Source: Ferruginibacter sp.
Lineage (GTDB): Bacteria; Bacteroidota; Bacteroidia; Chitinophagales; Chitinophagaceae
Assembly: GCA_017983695.1 (NCBI GenBank)
Contig: JAGOAX010000002.1
Span: forward strand, 248,001 to 312,000
Reading direction: 5' to 3'
Length of the DNA stretch: 64,000 bases
Below are positions 24,604-32,825 of the stretch, one piece after another (the first letter of the stretch is position 1; every line of letters begins with the position of its first letter). The notes below the pieces were generated by a model. It had not been told where the DNA came from. It searched no databases and worked only from the letters and a program-made list of their open reading frames with translations. The position numbers and the translations under genes are program-made.

Positions 24604-24740
24604 TTAAGGTATTTTAATCATTGAGTAAGTTCGCTAAAACTATGCCAACCTATGTTAAAACAAGAGCCGGCAAAGCAAATTTTATACATTATTTGTCCGC
24701 AATAAAGGGTAATTAGGGTCAAATATTTTAGTTTTACCAA

Positions 24741-26255
24741 ATGATACAGAAGAAAGTTATACTGATAATTATGGATGGATGGGGCCTTGGCAAGGTAAAA
24801 AGCAGCGATGCTATTCAACATGCTAAAACGCCTTTTGTTAGCTCTTTATATGCAAAATACCCCAATACCACGCTGGTTACCTGTGGCGAAGATGTAGGCC
24901 TGCCCGAGGGTCAAATGGGTAATAGCGAAGTTGGCCACCTTAATTTGGGTGCCGGCCGTATTGTGTATCAGGAATTGCAACGTATTAATGTAGCCATTAA
25001 AACCGGCGAATTTGCTGCCAACGCAACTTTACTGGCAGCCATTGATTTTGCCAAACAAAACAATAAGCCTCTGCACCTGATTGGCCTTGTAAGTGATGGC
25101 GGGGTACACTCACATACCAGTCACCTTAAAGCCTTAACATCGCTTTGTGCAGCACAGGGATTGAGCAATGTATTGATTCATGCTTTTACCGATGGCCGGG
25201 ATACCGATCCCAAAAGCGGGTTGGGCTTTTTATCCGATCTGCAAAACCATTTAGAAAAATCAACCGGCAGTATTGCCTCCGTTACTGGCAGGTATTATGC
25301 CATGGACCGTGATAAACGCTGGGAAAGGGTGAAGCTGGCCTACGACGGAATGGTGAAGGGTATTGGCTTAAAGACAGCGGATATACTGGAAGCTGTAAAA
25401 AAATCTTACGAAGAAGGTGTAACGGATGAATTTATAAAACCCATTATAAACTCCAATGTACAAAACACTTCAATTAAAGATGGTGATGTGGTGATCTGTT
25501 TTAACTTTAGAACAGACCGCTGCCGGGAAATTACACAGGCATTAACCCAAACCGATTTCCCTGATTTTGGAATGAAGAAACTGAACCTGCATTATACCAC
25601 CATGACACAGTACGATCAAACATATAAGAACGTGCATGTGGTTTTTGAAAATGATGATTTAAAAAATACTCTCGGCGAAATTTTAGAACAGCATAATAAA
25701 ACACAGATACGCATTGCTGAAACTGAAAAATATCCGCATGTGAGTTTCTTTTTTAGCGGAGGCAGAGAAAAAGAATTTGCAGGAGAAAGGCGCATTATGG
25801 TACAATCGCCAAAAGTTGCTACTTACGATTTACAACCGGAGATGAGTGCATACGAGGTTGCCGATGCTATTGTAAAAGAAATAGAAAATGACCCAACCGA
25901 TTTTATCTGCCTCAATTTTGCCAATGCCGATATGGTAGGCCATACCGGTGTTTGGGAAGCTGTAATAAAGGCAGTGGAAACTGTAGATACCTGTGTTGAA
26001 AAAGTAGTAGCTGCTGCACTTAAACAGGATTATACAGTTTTTATTTTAGCAGATCATGGCAATGCGGATTACGAAATAAATGAAGATGGAACACCTAATA
26101 CAGCACACACCTTAAATCTTGTTCCGTTTTTTATTGTAGATAATGAATGGAAGGGAGTTGTAAAAAATGGTAAACTGGGTGATATAGCGCCAACAATTTT
26201 AACCATGATGCAATTACCTTTACCAAAAGAAATGACGGGCAATATTTTAATTTAA
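24741..26255 (+). CDS. gpmI: 2,3-bisphosphoglycerate-independent phosphoglycerate mutase
   Basis: A 504-residue glycolytic enzyme interconverting 3- and 2-phosphoglycerate through a phosphoserine and two Mn ions. Metal-binding Asp12 is in IIMDGWGLG and catalytic Ser62 in QMGNSEVGHLNLGAG. TDGRDTDPKSG and FRTDRCREI are typical of the inserted transferase domain, and the metal site closes with LNFANADMVGHTG and LADHGNAD. Length and motif order are complete. It is followed by the haem-domain gene after 18 bp. Confidence 0.96.
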   Translation: MIQKKVILIIMDGWGLGKVKSSDAIQHAKTPFVSSLYAKYPNTTLVTCGEDVGLPEGQMGNSEVGHLNLGAGRIVYQELQRINVAIKTGEFAANATLLAAIDFAKQNNKPLHLIGLVSDGGVHSHTSHLKALTSLCAAQGLSNVLIHAFTDGRDTDPKSGLGFLSDLQNHLEKSTGSIASVTGRYYAMDRDKRWERVKLAYDGMVKGIGLKTADILEAVKKSYEEGVTDEFIKPIINSNVQNTSIKDGDVVICFNFRTDRCREITQALTQTDFPDFGMKKLNLHYTTMTQYDQTYKNVHVVFENDDLKNTLGEILEQHNKTQIRIAETEKYPHVSFFFSGGREKEFAGERRIMVQSPKVATYDLQPEMSAYEVADAIVKEIENDPTDFICLNFANADMVGHTGVWEAVIKAVETVDTCVEKVVAAALKQDYTVFILADHGNADYEINEDGTPNTAHTLNLVPFFIVDNEWKGVVKNGKLGDIAPTILTMMQLPLPKEMTGNILI

Positions 26256-26273
26256 CCACTAATAACACCATCA

Positions 26274-26792
26274 ATGAAAAAATTCTTTAAAAGATTTTTA
26301 TTACTGCTGTTGCTGGTATTTATTGTGATACAGTTTTTCCGGCCTGCAAAAAACAAATCGGAGGGCATTAGCGCAAATGATATTACAAAGTTGTATGCCG
26401 TGCCGCAAGATGTACAAAACATTCTTAAAACCAGCTGTTACGATTGCCACAGCAATAACACTGCTTACCCCTGGTACAATAATATTCAGCCGGTGGCCTG
26501 GTGGTTAAAAGATCATGTGGACGAAGGAAAAAGAGGGTTGAATTTTTCTGAATTTGCAAGCTACCGCATAGGAAAGCAATATAGAAAACTGGAAGAAATT
26601 AATGGCGAGATTAATGACGGCAAAATGCCGCTGGCATCTTATACCCTGATTCATGGAGACGCCAAACTAAATGAACAGCAAAAATCAGCCGTTGCCAATT
26701 GGGTTACTGCTTTAAGAGACAGTATTAAAGCACAATACCCCGAAGACAGTTTAAAACGGCCGCAGCAACCTAATGCAGCTCCGTCAAAATAA
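26274..26792 (+). CDS. Membrane-anchored haem-binding domain protein (CxxCH)
   Basis: A 172-residue protein with an N-terminal membrane anchor (about 6-22) and one covalent haem motif, CYDCH (Cys55, Cys58, His59), followed by SNNTAYPWYNNIQPVAWWL. That sequence is characteristic of the Bacteroidota haem-binding domain family (small cytochrome c-like). The distal ligand may be one of the Met or His residues around KMPLASY. It sits between gpmI and a small anchored protein, ahead of a TonB receptor, which suggests a link to haem or electron transfer. Confidence 0.85.
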   Translation: MKKFFKRFLLLLLLVFIVIQFFRPAKNKSEGISANDITKLYAVPQDVQNILKTSCYDCHSNNTAYPWYNNIQPVAWWLKDHVDEGKRGLNFSEFASYRIGKQYRKLEEINGEINDGKMPLASYTLIHGDAKLNEQQKSAVANWVTALRDSIKAQYPEDSLKRPQQPNAAPSK

Positions 26793-26810
26793 TTTGATTA
26801 ACTTTACCGC

Positions 26811-27314
26811 ATGCTTATAAGAAAAATAACAGGTATATTTTTGCTGCTGCTGGTGGCGGTACCTTTATTTTTTTCTATAGGCTTTATCATCAAACAGAAA
26901 AGCATACAGGCAGAAATGAAGCAGCAACTTAAAACGGCTTTGCTGCAAACGGTTGTAGTGCCCGCCCGGGATGTTAAATGGGTAAAAAAAGGCAAAGAAA
27001 TTTTAGTTTACGGACACATGTTTGATGTAAAAACCAGTGTAAAGTCAGGCGAAAATATTGTTTTTACCGGTCTTTATGATGAAGATGAACAAAAGCTGCA
27101 TAAAGATTTAAAAGGCTTTATGGACAATAATGACGAAGAATCGGCGCCTTTGAACGAATTACTTGCTAAGTTTTTTTCAACCGCAGTAACAATTGCGGCT
27201 ATTGATTACAATACAACCGCAGAGTGGAAACATATTGCAGCCCAATATTTTTACCCCTCAGAAAAAATCCCTTTCGCTTACGGCATTTCAATTTACCAGC
27301 CACCACGTATTTAA
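26811..27314 (+). CDS. Membrane-anchored protein of unknown function
   Basis: A 167-residue protein with one N-terminal membrane helix (about 7-25) and an extracytoplasmic soluble part. I do not recognise a named domain. The segment VPARDVKWVKKGKEILVYGHMFDVKT is rich in beta-forming residues. It lies 18 bp after the haem-binding gene and 105 bp before the TonB receptor, all on the plus strand, so it may belong to the same function. Start ATG 26811. Confidence 0.7.
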   Translation: MLIRKITGIFLLLLVAVPLFFSIGFIIKQKSIQAEMKQQLKTALLQTVVVPARDVKWVKKGKEILVYGHMFDVKTSVKSGENIVFTGLYDEDEQKLHKDLKGFMDNNDEESAPLNELLAKFFSTAVTIAAIDYNTTAEWKHIAAQYFYPSEKIPFAYGISIYQPPRI

Positions 27315-27419
27315 GTAAACAGCTTTTTATTTATTTTTTACTGCATCAAATAAAAGTATGCAGTTGCTGTGTTTTTATGGCACAGCGTTAATTTTTCTAT
27401 TTACTCAAAACTAATTCTC

Positions 27420-29639
27420 ATGAACAAGATGTTTATGTTAATGGCTTTTTTTGCCATTACTATTACAGGTTATTCTCAAAATAAAAAACTGCCGGCAGAT
27501 ACAACAAAAAAAGAGATCAGCCTGGATGAAGTTGTTATCTCTATAAATAAATGGGAGCAAAAACTTAATGAAGTGCCCAATAAAATAACAAAGATTACAC
27601 AGGCACAAATATTCCGCAACAATCCACAAACTTCAGCCGACCTGTTGGCACAAACCGGGGCGGTTTTTGTACAAAAAAGCCAGTTAGGTGGCGGCAGCCC
27701 AATGATACGTGGTTTTGCTACCAACAGGGTATTGTTGGTAGTTGACGGAGTAAGAATGAATAATGCCATTTACCGCAGCGGTAACCTGCAAAATATTATA
27801 AGTATAGATCCTTTAAGTACTCAAACTGCAGAAGTAATTTTTGGCCCCGGCTCTTTAATCTATGGCAGCGATGCCATTGGAGGTGTAATGGATTTTCATA
27901 CGCTGGATGCCCGTTTTTCAAAAGATAACAAAATGCTGGTAAAAGGCAGTGCCCTGGCACGTTATTCTACCGCTAATAAAGAAAATACTTTTCATGCTGA
28001 TATCAATTTAGGTTGGAAGAAATGGTCGTTGCTGTCTTCTTTCAGTTACAGCAAATTTGATGATTTGAAAATGGGTAAAAATGGCGGACAGGACAGTTAC
28101 CTGCGGCCGCAATATGTAGAAAGAATTAATGGTATTGACAGCATTGTAAAAAATGCAGACCCAAGAGTACAGCGCTTTAGTGGGTATGATCAAATTAACT
28201 TTTTGCAAAAAGTTCGTTTTAAACCCACTGAAAAACTGGATATCCAATACAGTTTTACTTATGCAGGTACCGGCGATGCCCCACGCTACGACAGGCTGAT
28301 ACAGTACCGTAATGGTAATTTACGTTTTGCAGAGTGGAACTATGGCCCAATGCTGTGGAGAATGCACAACCTGCAAATGCTTCATAATAAAAAAAATGCC
28401 CTGTATGATGAATCCAGAATTACTGTTGCTTATCAAAATTATGATGAAAGCCGTATTGACAGAACAAGAGCCAACAACACCAGAAATATTCAAGCGGAAA
28501 AAGTAAATGCGGTAAGCATTAATGCTGATGCCAGCAAAAAACTGGGTAAAGGCGAACTGTTTTACGGGCTTGAATATGTGTACAACAAAGTGGGCTCGTT
28601 TGGCGAAAAAACAAACATTAGCACAAATGTTACAACGCCTCTCGTAACACGTTATCCTAACGGGAGTACCTGGAGTACAACCGGTGTTTACGGAAGTTAT
28701 AAAGTTAACCTGCATACAAAATTTACTTTAACAACAGGTTTACGCTACAGTTACAATATGCTTGATGCAACTTTCGACACCACCTTTATTAAGTTCCCTT
28801 ATAAAGAAGCAAAACTGAGAGATGGTGCATTAACAGGTAATGCAGGCCTTGTTTTTCGTCCGGCAGATGGTTGGCAGTTGAATGGAAATATTTCTACAGG
28901 TTACCGTATGCCCAATGTAGATGATATTGGAAAACTATTTGAAAGTGTACCGGGTAATGTAACAATTCCAAATCCAGACCTCACTCCTGAATATGCATGG
29001 AATTTTGAAGTGGGCATTGTAAAAAATATTGTAAAAAAATTCAGGATTGAATTAAATGCTTTTCATACAATCCTTAATGATGCCATAGTACGCCGGCCAA
29101 CCACTTTTAACGGGCAGGACAGTATTGTTTTTGGTGGAGTTAAAAGCAGGGTGGAAGCCCTGCAGAATGTTGCGAAAGCAACTGTGTCAGGATTTCAGGT
29201 AAGTACCGAATATTATTTTATTGACGGACTTTCGCTGCAAACACACGCCAACTGGATTACAGGAAAAGAAACAGACGATACAAAAAATGAGCAGGTTGCA
29301 CTACGGCATGCTCCACCATTTTATGGAAGTACATTGCTGAAATACCAGAACAAAAAGCTTTTTATAGAAGCTTCTGCATACTATAACAGCCAAATAAAAA
29401 ATGAAGATTTAGCACCATCAGAACAAGCCAAAACTGATATTTATGCTAAAGATGCTGGTGGAAAACCCTACTCACCGGGTTGGTACACACTTAATTTTAA
29501 AACTTCTTACCAATTCACCAAAAACCTGATGGTAACTGCAGGCTGGGAAAATGTAACCAACCAGCGATACAGACCTTATTCGTCGGGAATTGTAGCTGCA
29601 GGAAGTAATTTCATTTTTTCGATTAGAACAAGTTTATAG
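27420..29639 (+). CDS. TonB-dependent outer-membrane receptor, haem/haemoglobin-receptor-like
   Basis: A 739-residue receptor. After a signal peptide (about 1-18) come a TonB-box-like region (LDEVVIS), a plug domain with MIRGFATNRVLLVVDGVRMN and GPGSLIYGSDAIGGVMDF, and a 22-strand-type barrel ending in a phenylalanine-rich last strand (FIFSIRTSL). The plug motifs are those of haem and haemoglobin receptors, and the CxxCH protein upstream agrees with that, but substrate is inferred. I chose ATG 27420 because it gives a proper signal peptide; the longer frame to 27369 does not. Confidence 0.88.
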   Translation: MNKMFMLMAFFAITITGYSQNKKLPADTTKKEISLDEVVISINKWEQKLNEVPNKITKITQAQIFRNNPQTSADLLAQTGAVFVQKSQLGGGSPMIRGFATNRVLLVVDGVRMNNAIYRSGNLQNIISIDPLSTQTAEVIFGPGSLIYGSDAIGGVMDFHTLDARFSKDNKMLVKGSALARYSTANKENTFHADINLGWKKWSLLSSFSYSKFDDLKMGKNGGQDSYLRPQYVERINGIDSIVKNADPRVQRFSGYDQINFLQKVRFKPTEKLDIQYSFTYAGTGDAPRYDRLIQYRNGNLRFAEWNYGPMLWRMHNLQMLHNKKNALYDESRITVAYQNYDESRIDRTRANNTRNIQAEKVNAVSINADASKKLGKGELFYGLEYVYNKVGSFGEKTNISTNVTTPLVTRYPNGSTWSTTGVYGSYKVNLHTKFTLTTGLRYSYNMLDATFDTTFIKFPYKEAKLRDGALTGNAGLVFRPADGWQLNGNISTGYRMPNVDDIGKLFESVPGNVTIPNPDLTPEYAWNFEVGIVKNIVKKFRIELNAFHTILNDAIVRRPTTFNGQDSIVFGGVKSRVEALQNVAKATVSGFQVSTEYYFIDGLSLQTHANWITGKETDDTKNEQVALRHAPPFYGSTLLKYQNKKLFIEASAYYNSQIKNEDLAPSEQAKTDIYAKDAGGKPYSPGWYTLNFKTSYQFTKNLMVTAGWENVTNQRYRPYSSGIVAAGSNFIFSIRTSL

Positions 29640-29693
29640 TTATAATTTATTGCTGGTTTACGCATGTAACAGTAATGTCGAGGTTTAGAATGA

Positions 29694-29730
29694 AACGGCC
29701 GGATGTTCTCATCTGGCCGTTATTTTATCT
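29694..29730 (+). terminator. Terminator after the TonB receptor gene
   Basis: A 12-bp stem (AACGGCCGGATG with CATCTGGCCGTT, one G-T pair) with a TTCT loop, followed by ATTTTATCT. Confidence 0.7.
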
Positions 29731-29898
29731 ATACCCTTGCCTACACATAAAACAAATGCGTAATTTATGAGACTTAAAGCCGATTTATCAGTACCAGATA
29801 TACCCCTGGCGAATGTTAAAATTTTAACGTTTTTGCCTTATATGCAGCAATAGTTAAAAGTATTTTGTCTATATTTATAGGGTAATCAAAGCACAAAT

Positions 29899-30480
29899 AT
29901 GACGGAAGAGCTAATGCTAGCCGGATGTCTTAAAAATAATGCCGCAGCGCAGGAAGCTCTGTATGCACGTTTCAGTCCCCGGATGCTTGGGGTTTGTTAT
30001 CGCTTTGGAAAAAACCGTGAAGATGCTGAAGATATGTTGCAGGAAGGTTTTATAAAAGTGTTTACCCAAATGCACCAGTACAGAAATGAAGGTGCTCTGG
30101 AAGGTTGGATCAGGAGAATTATTGTGCATACCTGTATTAACCACCTGAAAAAAAATAAAAAGTTCTCTGAAAGTTTAGATATTATCCATGCCAACAGCAT
30201 GCATATAAATGAAGAAATGATTCCTTCTATAATGCAGGCAAAGCAGGTAGTTGAATGTATAAGAATGTTGCCATTAGGGTACAGAACAGTGCTTAACCTT
30301 TATGCTATTGAGGGATTTCCGCATAAAGAAATTGCAGCTATACTGGATATTGAAGAAAGCACCAGCCGCAGTCAATATACCAGGGCAAAAGCTATGCTGG
30401 AGGAAATTTTAATAAGAAAAAAGATTATTCAAAAACCAAAAACAAGAGCGGGGCTTTTTGCTTCGGGGGCACAAGGGTAA
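29899..30480 (+). CDS. ECF-type RNA polymerase sigma factor
   Basis: A 193-residue sigma-70 family protein with regions 2 and 4 only. Region 2 includes YRFGKNREDAEDMLQEGFIKVF and region 4 includes LPLGYRTVLNLYAIEGFPHKEIA followed by the helix-turn-helix. It should direct RNA polymerase to a small set of promoters. The gene downstream after 55 bp encodes a protein with a conserved cytoplasmic N-terminus, one membrane helix and a predicted outer-membrane barrel, the expected anti-sigma partner. A Lys/Arg-rich tail follows region 4. Confidence 0.93.
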   Translation: MTEELMLAGCLKNNAAAQEALYARFSPRMLGVCYRFGKNREDAEDMLQEGFIKVFTQMHQYRNEGALEGWIRRIIVHTCINHLKKNKKFSESLDIIHANSMHINEEMIPSIMQAKQVVECIRMLPLGYRTVLNLYAIEGFPHKEIAAILDIEESTSRSQYTRAKAMLEEILIRKKIIQKPKTRAGLFASGAQG

Positions 30481-30535
30481 ATTACAGGTTATAAATTTTG
30501 TGAGTTACCAATAACTAATAGCTTTTTTGTGAAAG

Positions 30536-32104
30536 ATGGAAAGAAAATTTTACACTGACGATTTTGAGCAACTGTTAAAGGAAAGATCGGACGAATTCAG
30601 GATGTATCCTTCAAAACGGGTTTGGCACAGCATTTACAACGACTTACACCCAGGGCGCAAATGGCCTTCTGTTGCGGTAAGTATGGTTTTAATAATTGCA
30701 TTGCTTTTAGTAAGCTACTGGAACAGTAACGATAATAATTCTTCAAAAGTAACAACTGCCTCAACTATCGATGGCTCACAAAATATATCTATTGCAGATA
30801 ATTCGGTTTTGCAACAGAATTTTCCTGCTATTACTTTTAACAATCAAGATGTATTACTTAATCCGGTTGTTTCCAGTAACAAAGCCAATATTGCAGAGCC
30901 AAGGTTGCAGCCTGAAACTACAATTGCACCTCAAAAATCTAATGGTGTAAATAATTTAAACTTACCAGCGATTCCTGCCCAAAAGACTTATTCAAAAAAT
31001 CGCACTGCAAAAAACAATACTACTGCAACAGCAAGTGAATACCCGGAACAGAATTCTAATAGTATTTCTCTCTTTTCAATAAACAATGCTTTAAGAGCAA
31101 CTGAGAATACAACTGTAGATGAGGGAAAAGTAATTACAGATAACTCCACTGTTAAAGAAACAAACATCACTTTTGACAATACAATAAACAGTACTGAAAT
31201 AAATACAGTGCCTGTTAAAAATATACCTGAAGAAAACTTAACAGCTACTAAAAAAGAGAATACGCCTGAAGTAATTAATACTGCTGCCCCTACCAAAAAA
31301 GATGCTTTGTCTGCAGAAGATAAAGCCTGGATAGAAGATTATGCTTTACACAATAAGGCACAGCGAGGCAAATGGAAAGATCGTTTAGCAATGGAGTTTT
31401 ATGTTACACCAAGTATTGGCTACCGTAAACTTGCAAGTAATTCTACAATGGCTACAAACACAGGAAACTATATTGCACAATCTGCATCACCATCAGGTGT
31501 TAACCCGATGGATCATAAACCGGGTTTAGGGCTTGAAGCTGGGTTAGGATTGGTTTATGCTGCAGCAAAAAATATCCGGTTAAAAGCTGGTGTGCAGGCA
31601 AATATTACCAATTATATAATTAATGCTGATGAAACCAATCACCCGATATTAACTACTTTGTTATTGAACGAACTGAATACCGGCTATCCAAATATGGTGA
31701 CCCGTACTTCAACAGTTGCCAACACATCAGGTCTGCAGCCCGTGAAATTGCATAATAAAACCTATCAGGTTTCAATCCCTGTTGGTTTTGCTTTAAAACT
31801 TTCTGGAAACAGTAAATTTGATTGGTATGCCGGTGCTGCTGCACAACCTACATTTGTTATTGGCGGAAAGGCTAATCTTATTTCGGCCGATAAAAGAAAC
31901 TACGTTTCGGACCCAACATTTATACGGCACTGGAGTTTAAATGCAGCATTGGAAACATATGTACAATATAAATTCAATGGTTATACCTTACAGGTTGGGC
32001 CCCAGTTACGCTATCAGTTAGTTTCTACTTACTCTAAGCAGTTTTCGCTTAACGAAAATTTGTATAATACCGGTTTAAAAATAGGCGTGCTGAAGAATTT
32101 TTAA
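30536..32104 (+). CDS. Putative dual-membrane anti-sigma protein (cytoplasmic head, membrane helix, C-terminal barrel)
   Basis: A 522-residue protein in four parts. Residues 1-42 are a charged cytoplasmic head containing RMYPSKRVWHSIYNDLHPG, a motif I recall from many Chitinophagaceae proteins behind ECF sigma genes. Residues about 45-62 are a membrane helix. Residues about 63-275 form a low-complexity Asn/Thr/Ser/Ala-rich linker. Residues about 285-522 look like an outer-membrane beta-barrel ending in phenylalanine. This layout fits the dual membrane-spanning anti-sigma factors reported in Bacteroides. The sigma gene directly upstream supports that role, and sigma binding itself is inferred. 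Confidence 0.7.
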   Translation: MERKFYTDDFEQLLKERSDEFRMYPSKRVWHSIYNDLHPGRKWPSVAVSMVLIIALLLVSYWNSNDNNSSKVTTASTIDGSQNISIADNSVLQQNFPAITFNNQDVLLNPVVSSNKANIAEPRLQPETTIAPQKSNGVNNLNLPAIPAQKTYSKNRTAKNNTTATASEYPEQNSNSISLFSINNALRATENTTVDEGKVITDNSTVKETNITFDNTINSTEINTVPVKNIPEENLTATKKENTPEVINTAAPTKKDALSAEDKAWIEDYALHNKAQRGKWKDRLAMEFYVTPSIGYRKLASNSTMATNTGNYIAQSASPSGVNPMDHKPGLGLEAGLGLVYAAAKNIRLKAGVQANITNYIINADETNHPILTTLLLNELNTGYPNMVTRTSTVANTSGLQPVKLHNKTYQVSIPVGFALKLSGNSKFDWYAGAAAQPTFVIGGKANLISADKRNYVSDPTFIRHWSLNAALETYVQYKFNGYTLQVGPQLRYQLVSTYSKQFSLNENLYNTGLKIGVLKNF

Positions 32105-32124
32105 TTCATTCGATTATAAATTAT

Positions 32125-32160
32125 AGTGTAACAATATAAAAATTTGTTACACTTTTTTTA
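32125..32160 (+). terminator. Terminator after the sigma/anti-sigma pair
   Basis: A perfect 10-bp stem (AGTGTAACAA with TTGTTACACT), 9-base loop, followed by a run of seven T. Classical rho-independent form. Confidence 0.85.
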
Positions 32161-32199
32161 TTGCCTAAACTTTGCCGTGCCCATACAATAATACCGCTT

Positions 32200-32230
32200 T
32201 TTGCAGTACCGCTTATTCGATTTACTTTTG
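32200..32230 (+). promoter_or_regulatory. Bacteroidota-type promoter of the lipoprotein gene at 32235
   Basis: TTTG at 32200-32203 and TACTTTTG at 32223-32230 are separated by 19 bases, matching TTTG-N19-TAnnTTTG. The -7 element ends only 4 bases before the ATG, so the transcript would start at or near the start codon (leaderless), unless translation begins further in. Confidence 0.55.
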
Positions 32231-32234
32231 AAAT

Positions 32235-32819
32235 ATGAGACTATACTTATTTGCCGCTTTGTTTATTTTATTGAATGCCTGTAATAATAATATTCCTGAG
32301 AAAAAAATAACACAGGATAATACCGATACTGTTCAGGAGAGGCCAAGTTTTATTCCGGTAACAGCATATATTAAAGGGCAGATTTTTGAAATTAAACAAA
32401 AAGGATTAGCCCCTAAGAAATATACCACTATTAATAATCATACAGATTCGGTACTGCTAAAATTAGAAACGCTTGGGGAAATACTGTCTGCATATTTACA
32501 CCCCGAAATTGATTCTGTTAACCTGGTTTCTTTTTTTACAGAAACAAAATTTCTTGACCAAAGTATTGAAGCCTTTACATTTACCTATGATCCAAAACCA
32601 GGAATTTCCGATTCGATACCACTGCTGCACTGGGATGTATATGTAGAACCCGAAACACATAAAGTAAAAAGGGTTTACATGGTAAAGAAAATTGAAGGAA
32701 ATAAAACCCTACAACTAACCTGGCAAAGCAACCAGTGGTGTAAAACAACAACGATTATCAACAATGCCGACGGAACATCTGCGGTTGAAAAAGAAGAAAA
32801 AATATCCTGGGATTATTAA
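32235..32819 (+). CDS. Lipoprotein of unknown function
   Basis: A 194-residue protein with a lipoprotein signal (MRLYLFAALFILLNAC, Cys16) followed by an Asn-rich linker. The rest is a soluble beta-rich domain with alternating strands (for example WDVYVEPETHKVKRVYMVKK). No family recognised. It is 6 bp upstream of uvrC and may share its transcript, although no functional link to DNA repair is apparent. A good promoter with almost no leader precedes it. Confidence 0.75.
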   Translation: MRLYLFAALFILLNACNNNIPEKKITQDNTDTVQERPSFIPVTAYIKGQIFEIKQKGLAPKKYTTINNHTDSVLLKLETLGEILSAYLHPEIDSVNLVSFFTETKFLDQSIEAFTFTYDPKPGISDSIPLLHWDVYVEPETHKVKRVYMVKKIEGNKTLQLTWQSNQWCKTTTIINNADGTSAVEKEEKISWDY

Positions 32820-32825
32820 CAGACC

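Noticed and set aside
29640..29898. Non-coding RNA between the TonB receptor and sigma gene
   Set aside because: Only the receptor's terminator is convincing; the remaining sequence has no clear structure.
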